This document shows, one piece after another, positions 6,519-12,409 of a stretch of DNA of 15,486 nucleotides. Location: positions 1-15,486 of the forward strand of contig CAMFLJ010000049.1 in the NCBI GenBank assembly GCA_945957335.1, read 5' to 3'. Positions within the stretch are counted from its first letter, which is position 1. Every line of letters starts with the position of its first letter. Source of the DNA: an uncultured Actinomycetes bacterium. GTDB lineage: Bacteria; Actinomycetota; Acidimicrobiia; Acidimicrobiales; Acidimicrobilacustridaceae. Under the pieces are notes generated by a model that worked only from the letters and a program-made list of their open reading frames with translations, had not been told where the DNA came from and did no database searches. Both the position numbers and the translations under genes were made by a program.

Positions 6519-7768
6519 TGGACGACGTCGAGGCCGTCCTGGCCGCCGCCTTCCACGACGAGTGGGGCCGCATCGTGGCGACGCTCATCCGGACCACCGG
6601 CGACTGGGACCTCGCCGAGGAGTGCGCGCAGGACGCCTTCGCCCGGGCCCTCGAGCGGTGGCCCGTCGACGGCGTCCCGCGCAACCCCGGCGCCTGGCTC
6701 ACCACGGTCGCCCGCAACCGCGCCGTCGACCGCCTCCGACGCGAGGCGGTCGGCGCGGCCAAGGGGAGGGCGGCCGTCGACGCGGTGGAGGCGTCGATGC
6801 TGCCCGACGACCCCGACCACGACCGTGACGGCGGTGTCACCGACGACCGCCTCCGGCTCGTGTTCACCTGCTGCCACCCGGCGCTCGCCCTCGACACTCG
6901 GGTGGCCCTGACCCTGCGGACGCTGACCGGCCTGACCACCGCCGAGATCGCCCGGGCCTTCCTGGTGCCCGAGGCGACGATGGCGCAACGACTGGTGCGG
7001 GCCAAGCGCAAGATCCGCAACGCCGCCATCCCCTACCGCGTGCCGCCCGCGCACCTCCTCGCCGAGAGGCTCCCCGGGGTGCTGACCGTCGTCTACCTGC
7101 TCTTCAACGAGGGCTACTCGGCCAGCTCCGGCGCCGAGCTCCTGCGGGTCGACCTCGCCGAGCAGGCGATCCACCTGGCCCGCACCCTCGCCGAGCTCAT
7201 GCCCGACGAGCCCGAGGCGCTCGGCCTGCTCGCCCTCCTGCTGCTGCAGCACGCCCGCCGCGAAGCGCGTGTCGACGCGACCGGCGACCTCGTCACCCTC
7301 GAGCACCAGGACCGCGCCCGCTGGGACCGGGCCCAGATCGACGAGGGCGTGTCGGTGCTCGAGGCGGCGCTGCGGCTCCGGCACCCCGGGCCGTACCAGG
7401 TGCAGGCCGCCATCGCCGCGTGCCACGACACGGCGCCGACCGCCGACGACACGGACTGGCCCCAGATCGCCGTGCTCTACGGCCAGCTCGCCGTCCACTC
7501 GCCGTCACCGGTCGTCGAGCTGAACCGGGCGGCCGCGGTGGCCATGGCCGACGGGCCGGCCGCGGGCCTCGTCCTGGTCGACGCGCTCGACGAGCGGGGC
7601 GAGCTGCGCGGCTACCACCTCCTGCCCGCCGCCCGCGCCGACCTGCTGCGCCGCCTCGACCGCACCGCCGAGGCGGCCGACGCCTACCGCGCCGCCCTCG
7701 CCCTCGACCCGCCCGACGCCGACGCCCGCTACCTGCGCCGCCGCCTCGCCGAGGTCACCGGCCCCTGA
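6518..7768 (+). CDS. ECF42-type RNA polymerase sigma factor with TPR-like C-terminus
   Basis: A 416-residue sigma factor. Residues about 13-78 are region 2 (DLAEECAQDAFARALERW, WLTTVARNRAVDRLRRE) and about 112-165 are region 4, with the helix-turn-helix GLTTAEIARAFLVPEATMAQRLVRAKRKI. The remaining 250 residues form a helical extension with FNEGYSAS (196-203) and tetratricopeptide-like helices (NRAAAVAMADGP, AYRAALALDP). This architecture and the DGPF neighbour define group ECF42, in which the extension, rather than an anti-sigma factor, is thought to control activity; none is encoded nearby. The GTG start overlaps the DGPF stop (TAGTG), with GGAG 5 nt upstream, so the two are probably translated together. 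The inducing signal is unknown. Confidence 0.92.
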   Translation: MDDVEAVLAAAFHDEWGRIVATLIRTTGDWDLAEECAQDAFARALERWPVDGVPRNPGAWLTTVARNRAVDRLRREAVGAAKGRAAVDAVEASMLPDDPDHDRDGGVTDDRLRLVFTCCHPALALDTRVALTLRTLTGLTTAEIARAFLVPEATMAQRLVRAKRKIRNAAIPYRVPPAHLLAERLPGVLTVVYLLFNEGYSASSGAELLRVDLAEQAIHLARTLAELMPDEPEALGLLALLLLQHARREARVDATGDLVTLEHQDRARWDRAQIDEGVSVLEAALRLRHPGPYQVQAAIAACHDTAPTADDTDWPQIAVLYGQLAVHSPSPVVELNRAAAVAMADGPAAGLVLVDALDERGELRGYHLLPAARADLLRRLDRTAEAADAYRAALALDPPDADARYLRRRLAEVTGP

Positions 7769-7774
7769 GCGCGC

Positions 7775-7807
7775 CGGAGGCCGGTGGCTGTGCGCCACCG
7801 GCCTCCG
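7775..7807. terminator. Bidirectional terminator hairpin, ECF42/sucD
   Basis: CGGAGGCCGGTGGC (7775-7788) and its exact reverse complement (7794-7807) form a perfect 14-bp stem with a 5-nt loop. It starts 6 nt after the sigma-factor stop and lies before the convergent sucD stop (7837). No U-tract follows on either strand. Confidence 0.75.
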
Positions 7808-7836
7808 TCAGAGCTGCGTGCTGCCAAGCGGCAGGC

Positions 7837-8730
7837 TCAGGCCCAGCCGTGCTCCCGCACGACCTCGACCATGAGCTCGCCGGCCTCGGTGGGGTTCTTG
7901 CCCACGCGCACACCGGCGTCCTCGAGCGCCTCCATCTTGGCGGCGGCGGTGCCCTTGCCACCCGACACGATGGCGCCGGCGTGGCCCATCTTCTTGCCGG
8001 GAGGGGCGGTGACGCCGGCGACGTAGGAGACGACCGGCTTGGTCATCTTGGTCTTGATGAACTCGGCGGCCTCTTCCTCGGCCGAGCCACCGATCTCACC
8101 GATCATCATGACGGCCTTGGTGTCGGGGTCGGCCTCGAAGGCCTCCAGGCAGTCGATGAACGAGGTGCCCGGGACGGGGTCGCCACCGATGCCGACGCAG
8201 GTGGTGACGCCGATGTCCTGGAGCTTGAGCTCGTAGAGCGCCTGGTAGGTGAGCGTGCCGGAGCGGCTCACGATGCCGACCGGGCCACCCGGCTTGGCGA
8301 TCTCACCGGCGGTGATGCCGATGTTGCACTTGCCGGGGCTGATGATGCCGGGGCAGTTCGGGCCGAGCAGGCGCACGTTGGGGTACTCGCGCTTGAGCTC
8401 GTTGAAGAACCAGGCCTCGTCGTGGGCGGGGACGCCCTCGGTGATGCACACGATGAACTCGACGCCACCCTCGGCGGCGTCCATGACGGCGGCCTTCACG
8501 CCGGGGGCCGGGATGAAGATGCACGCGGCGTTGGCGCCGGTCTCCTTCACGGCCTCGCCCACGTTGGCGAAGATCGGGATGCCGTCGACGTCCTCGCCGG
8601 CCTTCTTCGGGTTGGTGCCGGCCACGACGTTGGTGCCGTAGTCACGGTTGCGGAGGCCGTAGAAGCGGCCCTGGGAGCCGGTGAGGCCCTGGTAGACGAC
8701 CTTGGTGTTCTCGTCGACGAAGATGCTCAC
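7837..8730 (-). CDS. sucD: Succinyl-CoA ligase, alpha subunit
   Basis: A 297-residue alpha subunit that, with SucC, interconverts succinyl-CoA and succinate plus nucleoside triphosphate in the TCA cycle. Visible are the CoA-binding Rossmann domain with GLTGSQGRFYGLRN (15-28), GPNCPGI (123-129), SRSGTLTYQ (155-163), and the phosphorylated histidine at His250 in GHAGAIVSGGKG. Length is typical. The GTG at 8730 follows GAGGAA, which overlaps the sucC stop codon; only 7 nt separate the two genes, so translation is probably coupled. Longer in-frame starts lie inside sucC and were not used. Confidence 0.97.
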   Translation of the reverse strand: MSIFVDENTKVVYQGLTGSQGRFYGLRNRDYGTNVVAGTNPKKAGEDVDGIPIFANVGEAVKETGANAACIFIPAPGVKAAVMDAAEGGVEFIVCITEGVPAHDEAWFFNELKREYPNVRLLGPNCPGIISPGKCNIGITAGEIAKPGGPVGIVSRSGTLTYQALYELKLQDIGVTTCVGIGGDPVPGTSFIDCLEAFEADPDTKAVMMIGEIGGSAEEEAAEFIKTKMTKPVVSYVAGVTAPPGKKMGHAGAIVSGGKGTAAAKMEALEDAGVRVGKNPTEAGELMVEVVREHGWA

Positions 8731-8737
8731 GGGTTCC

Positions 8738-9880
8738 TCAGTTCTTCTTCGCCAGCTCGACCGCGGCAGCGGCGGCTTCGAGCATGGTGGGCTTGCTCTG
8801 CAGCTTCTCGGACAGGTGCGGCTCGAGCAGGGCCCGGCCCTCCTCGGCGTTGGTGCCGTCGAGGCGGATGACGATGGGGGCGGAGATGTCGACCATCTCG
8901 AGGGCGCCGATGATGCCCTTGGCGACCTCTTCGCCTCGGGTGATGCCACCGAAGATGTTGATGAAGATCGACTTGACGCTCGGGTCGTCGTTGATGACCT
9001 GGAGCGCACCGGCCATGACCTCGGCGTTGGCGCCGCCGCCGATGTCGAGGAAGTTCGCCGGCTTGCCACCGGCCTGGTTCACGACGTCGAGGGTGCTCAT
9101 GGCGAGACCGGCGCCGTTGGCGATGACGCCCACGGTGCCGTCGAGGCCGACGTACTGGAGGCCCTTGGCGTGAGCGGCCTGCTCGCGCTCGTCACGGACC
9201 TGGGTGAGCTCGAAGTCGCCCCACTCGTGGCGGAACTCGGCGTTGTTGTCGAGCGTGACCTTGGCGTCGAGGGCGTGGACCTTGCCCTCGGTGGTGACGA
9301 TCAGCGGGTTGATCTCCGCGAGGTCGCAGTCGCCCTCGACGTAGGCGGTGTAGAGCTTCAGCAGCATCTCCACCGCGCCGTCGGTGACGTCGGGGTTGAG
9401 CTTGGCGGCGAGCACCCACTCGCGGGCCTGCTCGGGCGTGAGCCCGTCGACCGGGTCGATCCAGATCTTGGCGATGGCGTCGGGGTCGGTGACGGCCACC
9501 TCCTCGATCTCCACGCCACCCTGCGCCGACAGCATGCCCAGGTGCTTCTTGGCGGAGCGGTCGAGGGTGAAGCTGGCGTAGTACTCCTCGGAGATGTCCG
9601 AGGCGTGCTCGATCCAGATGATCTTGGTGATGTGACCCTTGATGTCGAGCCCGAGGATGTTGTTCGCATGCTCTTCGAGCGCGGCGGCGTCGGGGGCGAA
9701 CTTCACGCCACCGGCCTTGCCACGCCCACCGGCGTGCACCTGGGCCTTGACCATCACGGGGTAGCCGACTGCGTCAGCGGCCGCCAGGGCCTCCTGCACC
9801 GAGTCGACCGCACGGCCCTCGGAGACGGGGATGCCGAACGTGGCGAACAGCTGCTTGCCTTGATATTCGAGAAGATCCAC
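8738..9880 (-). CDS. sucC: Succinyl-CoA ligase, beta subunit
   Basis: A 380-residue beta subunit, close to the 388 residues of the E. coli enzyme. It has the ATP-grasp domain (MDLLEYQGKQLF at the N-terminus, KAQVHAGGRGKAGGVK at about 45-60, LAEINPLIVTTEG in the middle) and the C-terminal CoA-ligase domain with NFLDIGGGAN and FINIFGGITRGEEVAKGI. It binds the nucleotide and forms the complex with SucD. Specificity for ATP or GTP was not assigned. The start is a GTG with no Shine-Dalgarno sequence; TACCTT lies 8 nt upstream, suggesting a leaderless transcript that reads sucC-sucD. It is divergent from the gene starting at 9988. Confidence 0.97.
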   Translation of the reverse strand: MDLLEYQGKQLFATFGIPVSEGRAVDSVQEALAAADAVGYPVMVKAQVHAGGRGKAGGVKFAPDAAALEEHANNILGLDIKGHITKIIWIEHASDISEEYYASFTLDRSAKKHLGMLSAQGGVEIEEVAVTDPDAIAKIWIDPVDGLTPEQAREWVLAAKLNPDVTDGAVEMLLKLYTAYVEGDCDLAEINPLIVTTEGKVHALDAKVTLDNNAEFRHEWGDFELTQVRDEREQAAHAKGLQYVGLDGTVGVIANGAGLAMSTLDVVNQAGGKPANFLDIGGGANAEVMAGALQVINDDPSVKSIFINIFGGITRGEEVAKGIIGALEMVDISAPIVIRLDGTNAEEGRALLEPHLSEKLQSKPTMLEAAAAAVELAKKN

Positions 9881-9888
9881 GTCGGGAC

Positions 9889-9919
9889 AAGGTAGTCAAG
9901 TAGCAGACAACCAGCCCAA
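9889..9919 (-). promoter_or_regulatory. Putative sucCD promoter (leaderless)
   Basis: On the minus strand TACCTT (9894 to 9889) lies 8 nt before the sucC GTG at 9880, and TTGGGC (9919 to 9914) lies 19 nt further upstream as a weak -35. With no Shine-Dalgarno sequence, transcription probably starts at or next to the start codon. Confidence 0.45.
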
Positions 9920-9973
9920 ACGGCGGCTGCCGAGGGCCGCCGGGCCCGACTCGCCACCGCCGCGCCCGCCGGG

Positions 9974-9979
9974 GATACT
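9974..9979 (+). promoter_or_regulatory. Putative leaderless -10 of the 9988 gene
   Basis: GATACT ends 8 nt before the ATG at 9988, and no Shine-Dalgarno sequence is present. It fits the weaker form NANNNT. No -35 match is evident. It shares the 107-bp divergent region with the sucC promoter. Confidence 0.35.
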
Positions 9980-9987
9980 TGGGCGCC

Positions 9988-10527
9988 ATGAGCCCGGTCA
10001 CCCAGAGCAAGGCCCGCAACCCGCGGGCGGTGGCGCTCGCCGTCGCCGGCATCGTGGTCGGCATCGCGCTGGTGCTGATCGTGTTCGTGGTGGCCGTCCC
10101 GTCGCTCACCGAGTCCGGCAAGGTGCAGGTGAAGCTGGGCTCGGACACCTACAGCCCCGGCTCGGCCGAGGCGAAGGCCGACACCATCGCGACCGACGGC
10201 CCGATCCTGTTGCCCGACGTGTCGGGCCGCAACGAGCGCGACATCTTCCTCCAGCACATCGGCGACGACCCCACCACCGGCTGGTACGCCTTCGACGCCC
10301 GCCGGCCGGGCCAGCCTCGCAACTGCTCGCTGACGTGGGACTCCGGGGCCGACCACTTCGTCGACCCGTGCGACGGCACCGTGGTGCCGGCCGACGGCGC
10401 CGGGCTGCTCGCCTACACCGTCACCGTCACCGACAAGGGCGTCCTGGTGATCGACCTCAACGGCGACGACACCTCGACCACCACCAGCTCGAGCACGACC
10501 ACCAGCATCCTCGTCACCCGCGAGTAG
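9988..10527 (+). CDS. Membrane-anchored protein with degenerate Rieske-like domain
   Basis: This 179-residue protein is not recognised by name. Residues 1-12 are basic, about 13-38 form one transmembrane helix, and the rest should lie outside the membrane, ending in a Thr/Ser-rich tail (160-173). The segment from Cys113 (RNCSLTWDSG) through HFVDPCDGTVVPADG (123-137) to a VTVTDKGVLVIDL strand resembles the end of a Rieske domain, where FxDPCHG...V...VxID patterns occur. However, the CxH and CxxH cluster ligands are absent; only Cys113 and Cys128 remain and could form a disulfide. The fold assignment is tentative. The ATG at 9988 is preferred to a TTG at 9979 because of the upstream GATACT. It is convergent with the cupredoxin lipoprotein gene. 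Confidence 0.7.
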   Translation: MSPVTQSKARNPRAVALAVAGIVVGIALVLIVFVVAVPSLTESGKVQVKLGSDTYSPGSAEAKADTIATDGPILLPDVSGRNERDIFLQHIGDDPTTGWYAFDARRPGQPRNCSLTWDSGADHFVDPCDGTVVPADGAGLLAYTVTVTDKGVLVIDLNGDDTSTTTSSSTTTSILVTRE

Positions 10528-10549
10528 GCGGCCGGCCGGCCACGCGCCA

Positions 10550-10576
10550 GGGCCCGCAGCTCGACGCTACGGGCCC
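10550..10576. terminator. Hairpin between convergent genes
   Basis: GGGCCCG (10550-10556) and CGGGCCC (10570-10576) form a 7-bp stem with a 13-nt loop, 23 nt after the stop of the 9988 gene. Nearby, GCCGGATCCGGC (10601-10612) is a perfect 12-bp palindrome and five GCC triplets directly follow the lipoprotein stop on the minus strand. The terminator role is inferred from position. Confidence 0.45.
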
Positions 10577-10624
10577 GTGCCAGAGGTGGTGGTGCCGACG
10601 GCCGGATCCGGCGGCGGCGGCGGC

Positions 10625-11308
10625 TCAGGCCGCGACGGTGAAGCTGCCCTTCATGCCCTTGTCGGCGTGATCGGTGATGCCGCACTCGTAGGTGTAGGTG
10701 CCCGGGGCGCTGAACGTGAGCGTGACCGAGGCGGTCTTGCCCGGGTCGGTCGGGCCGATCTCGCCGATCGCATTGCCGTCGGGGCCGATCACCTCGAACT
10801 CGTGCTGCTCGTCGGTGGCGGTGTTGGTGAGGGTGAACTCCACGGTCTCACCCTTCTTGGCGCTGAAGTCCATCATCCCGTGGTAGCCGTAGTCGTAGCC
10901 CTCGACCTCCACGGTGCGGCCGGCGGCGGCCTCGGTGGTGGCGGTGCCCGACACCGTGATCTCGGTGCGGATGCCGTCGCCCTTCTGGCCGGGCTTGCAG
11001 GCCACCTCGTAGGTGCCGGCGCCGAGGTCGACGGTGAAGTCGCGGCTGGTGCCCGGGCCGATGTTCTCGACCTCGCCCATCACCTTGTCGCCTTCGCCGT
11101 AGACGTAGACCTCGGTGACGTCGCTGCCCTTGTTGGAGACGGCGAAGGTCGTCGAACCGCTGCTGAGCGAGGTCGTGGCGACCTCGCAGGCGGAGTCGGT
11201 GGCCGTGACGGCGATGCTGTCACCGCCCTTCGTCTTGGACGAGCACCCGGCGAGGGCGGCGAGCAGGACGACGCCACCGACGGCGACGGCAGGGAACGTG
11301 CGGTTCAT
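10625..11308 (-). CDS. Double-cupredoxin lipoprotein, EfeO-like, no M75 domain
   Basis: A 227-residue predicted lipoprotein with lipobox LAGC (Cys22). Residues about 30-120 resemble the EfeO cupredoxin-like domain: Cys41, Glu66 (VTEVYVY), VMGEVENIGPG (77-87) and CKPGQKGDGIR (104-114). Residues about 131-227 form a second domain with type-1 copper ligands His169, Cys209, His214 and Met219 in the plastocyanin pattern H...C-x4-H-x4-M. The M75 peptidase-like domain of canonical EfeO, with its HxxE motif, is absent. Genes of the EfeUOB system take up ferrous iron; this protein follows the permease by 49 nt. Periplasmic-side oxidation or delivery of iron is a fair inference, but copper binding remains possible as its main job. 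The ATG at 11308 fits the signal peptide; the longer version from 11347 does not. Confidence 0.85.
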   Translation of the reverse strand: MNRTFPAVAVGGVVLLAALAGCSSKTKGGDSIAVTATDSACEVATTSLSSGSTTFAVSNKGSDVTEVYVYGEGDKVMGEVENIGPGTSRDFTVDLGAGTYEVACKPGQKGDGIRTEITVSGTATTEAAAGRTVEVEGYDYGYHGMMDFSAKKGETVEFTLTNTATDEQHEFEVIGPDGNAIGEIGPTDPGKTASVTLTFSAPGTYTYECGITDHADKGMKGSFTVAA

Positions 11309-11331
11309 GTGAAGGGTCTCGGGGATGGTCG

Positions 11332-11359
11332 GACCGGCGCCGGGCACCGGCGATCGGTC
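11332..11359 (-). other. Intercistronic stem-loop, efeU to lipoprotein
   Basis: Outer arms GACCG/CGGTC (11332-11336 with 11355-11359) and inner arms GCCGG/CCGGC (39-43 with 47-51 of the same block) form a nested hairpin that overlaps the efeU stop codon. It could stabilise or partly terminate the bicistronic mRNA and so set the permease-to-lipoprotein ratio. This role is inference. Confidence 0.4.
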
Positions 11360-12245
11360 AGGACGCAGCGATGGTGGTGCTGGTGGTGCTGGGCTCGCCC
11401 GGCGAGGCCACGGCCCGGGCCGGCGCCGACGCCGACGCCGCGGCCTTCGAGCGGGTGCCCCGGAAGAACAGGAACATGGTGGGCACCAGGTAGGCGAACC
11501 ACACCACGACCTCGAGGACCGTCGGGTTGGGCGAGAAGTTGAAGATGCCCTTGAACAGCGTGCCGTACCAGCTCGAGGCTGAGTACCACGAGCTGATGTC
11601 GTAGGCGGTGGTGTTCAGGCCGGGCAGGACACCGGCCTCCTGGAGGTCGTGGAACCCGTAGGCGAGCACGCCGGCGGCGACCACGATGAGGAGGGCACCG
11701 GTGATGGTGAAGAACTTCGACAGGTTGATGGCGATGGCCTGCCGGTAGATCAGGTAGCCGAGGACGACGGCGGCGGCGAGCCCCAGCACGGCGCCGAGGA
11801 TCGGGGCGGCGGTGTCGCCGGTGGCCTGGATGTTGGTCCAGAGGAACAGCGCGGTCTCGAGGCCCTCGCGGCCCACCGCGATGGTGGCCGTCGCCGCGAG
11901 CGCGATCGGTCCGAGGGCGAGGGCGTGGTCGAGCTTCTCGTGCAGCTCGCCCTTGAGCGACCGGGCCGTCTTCTTCATCCAGAAGACCATCCAAGTCACG
12001 AAGCCCACGGCGAGGATCGACATGAAGCCGCCGAAGGCCTCCTGGGCCTCGAAGGTCATGGTCGACGAGCCGTAGGTGAGGACCGCACCGAAGGCGAGCG
12101 ACACCGCGATGGCGAAGCCGACGCCGATCCAGAGGGGGGTGAGCTTGTCCCTGCGACCGGTCTTCACGAGGTAGGCGACGAGGATGCCGACGACGAGCGC
12201 CGCTTCGAGGCCTTCACGCAGACCGATGAGGAAGTTCGAGAACAC
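11358..12245 (-). CDS. efeU: FTR1-family iron permease (EfeU)
   Basis: A 295-residue polytopic membrane protein of the FTR1/EfeU family, which imports iron across the cytoplasmic membrane in an oxidase-dependent way. It carries both family REGLE motifs: Arg10-Glu14 (LIGLREGLEAAL) in the first helix and Arg126-Glu130 (AVGREGLETALF) in the fourth. About seven hydrophobic segments are visible, and the tail (265-295) is Ala/Ser/Thr-rich. The start is a GTG giving the typical N-terminus MFSNFLIGLREG; the ribosome binding site is weak. A TTAGG-type dyad and a possible promoter lie 30-66 nt upstream. The EfeO-like lipoprotein gene follows; no EfeB peroxidase gene is in the window. Confidence 0.93.
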   Translation of the reverse strand: MFSNFLIGLREGLEAALVVGILVAYLVKTGRRDKLTPLWIGVGFAIAVSLAFGAVLTYGSSTMTFEAQEAFGGFMSILAVGFVTWMVFWMKKTARSLKGELHEKLDHALALGPIALAATATIAVGREGLETALFLWTNIQATGDTAAPILGAVLGLAAAVVLGYLIYRQAIAINLSKFFTITGALLIVVAAGVLAYGFHDLQEAGVLPGLNTTAYDISSWYSASSWYGTLFKGIFNFSPNPTVLEVVVWFAYLVPTMFLFFRGTRSKAAASASAPARAVASPGEPSTTSTTIAAS

Positions 12246-12275
12246 GGTGACCGGACCCCCGGGGGGACGAGATGA

Positions 12276-12311
12276 TTAGGAATGCCTAACACATCACGAG
12301 GAGGATGCCAA
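12276..12311 (-). promoter_or_regulatory. Possible iron box over the efeU promoter
   Basis: TTAGG (12276-12280) and CCTAA (12285-12289) form an inverted repeat with a 4-nt spacer. The half-sites equal the ends of the DtxR/IdeR box TTAGGTTAGGCTAACCTAA, which has a 9-nt spacer; aligned directly, 12 of 19 positions match. On the minus strand TTGGCA (12311 to 12306) and TAGGCA (12288 to 12283) are 17 nt apart and could be -35 and -10, so the dyad would cover the -10. A CCTAGG palindrome lies next to it at 12312-12317. Iron-dependent repression is the inferred role. Confidence 0.45.
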
Positions 12312-12352
12312 CCTAGGACAGGAGGACGCCTGACCGCCAGGGGCGAAGGTCC

Positions 12353-12373
12353 CGTCGCCCCACGGCGGCGACG
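12353..12373 (-). terminator. Possible pcrA terminator hairpin
   Basis: CGTCGCC (12353-12359) and GGCGACG (12367-12373) form a 7-bp stem with a 7-nt loop about 37 nt after the pcrA stop and before the efeU promoter. No U-tract is present. Confidence 0.4.
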
Positions 12374-12409
12374 CGCCTACCAGGGGTTTCCCGGGCCGGA
12401 GGTGGGCCG

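Noticed and set aside
8731..9069. Longer sucD start inside sucC
   Set aside because: The extra residues are an out-of-frame reading of sucC. The GTG at 8730 has a Shine-Dalgarno site and gives the normal SucD N-terminus.
10476..10510. Repetitive ACC/AGC run as a possible repeat array
   Set aside because: It is the Thr/Ser-rich coding tail of the 9988 gene, not an independent repeat.
11309..11347. Longer start for the cupredoxin lipoprotein
   Set aside because: It would place 13 residues before a well-formed signal peptide (MNRTF...LAGC), which argues for the ATG at 11308.
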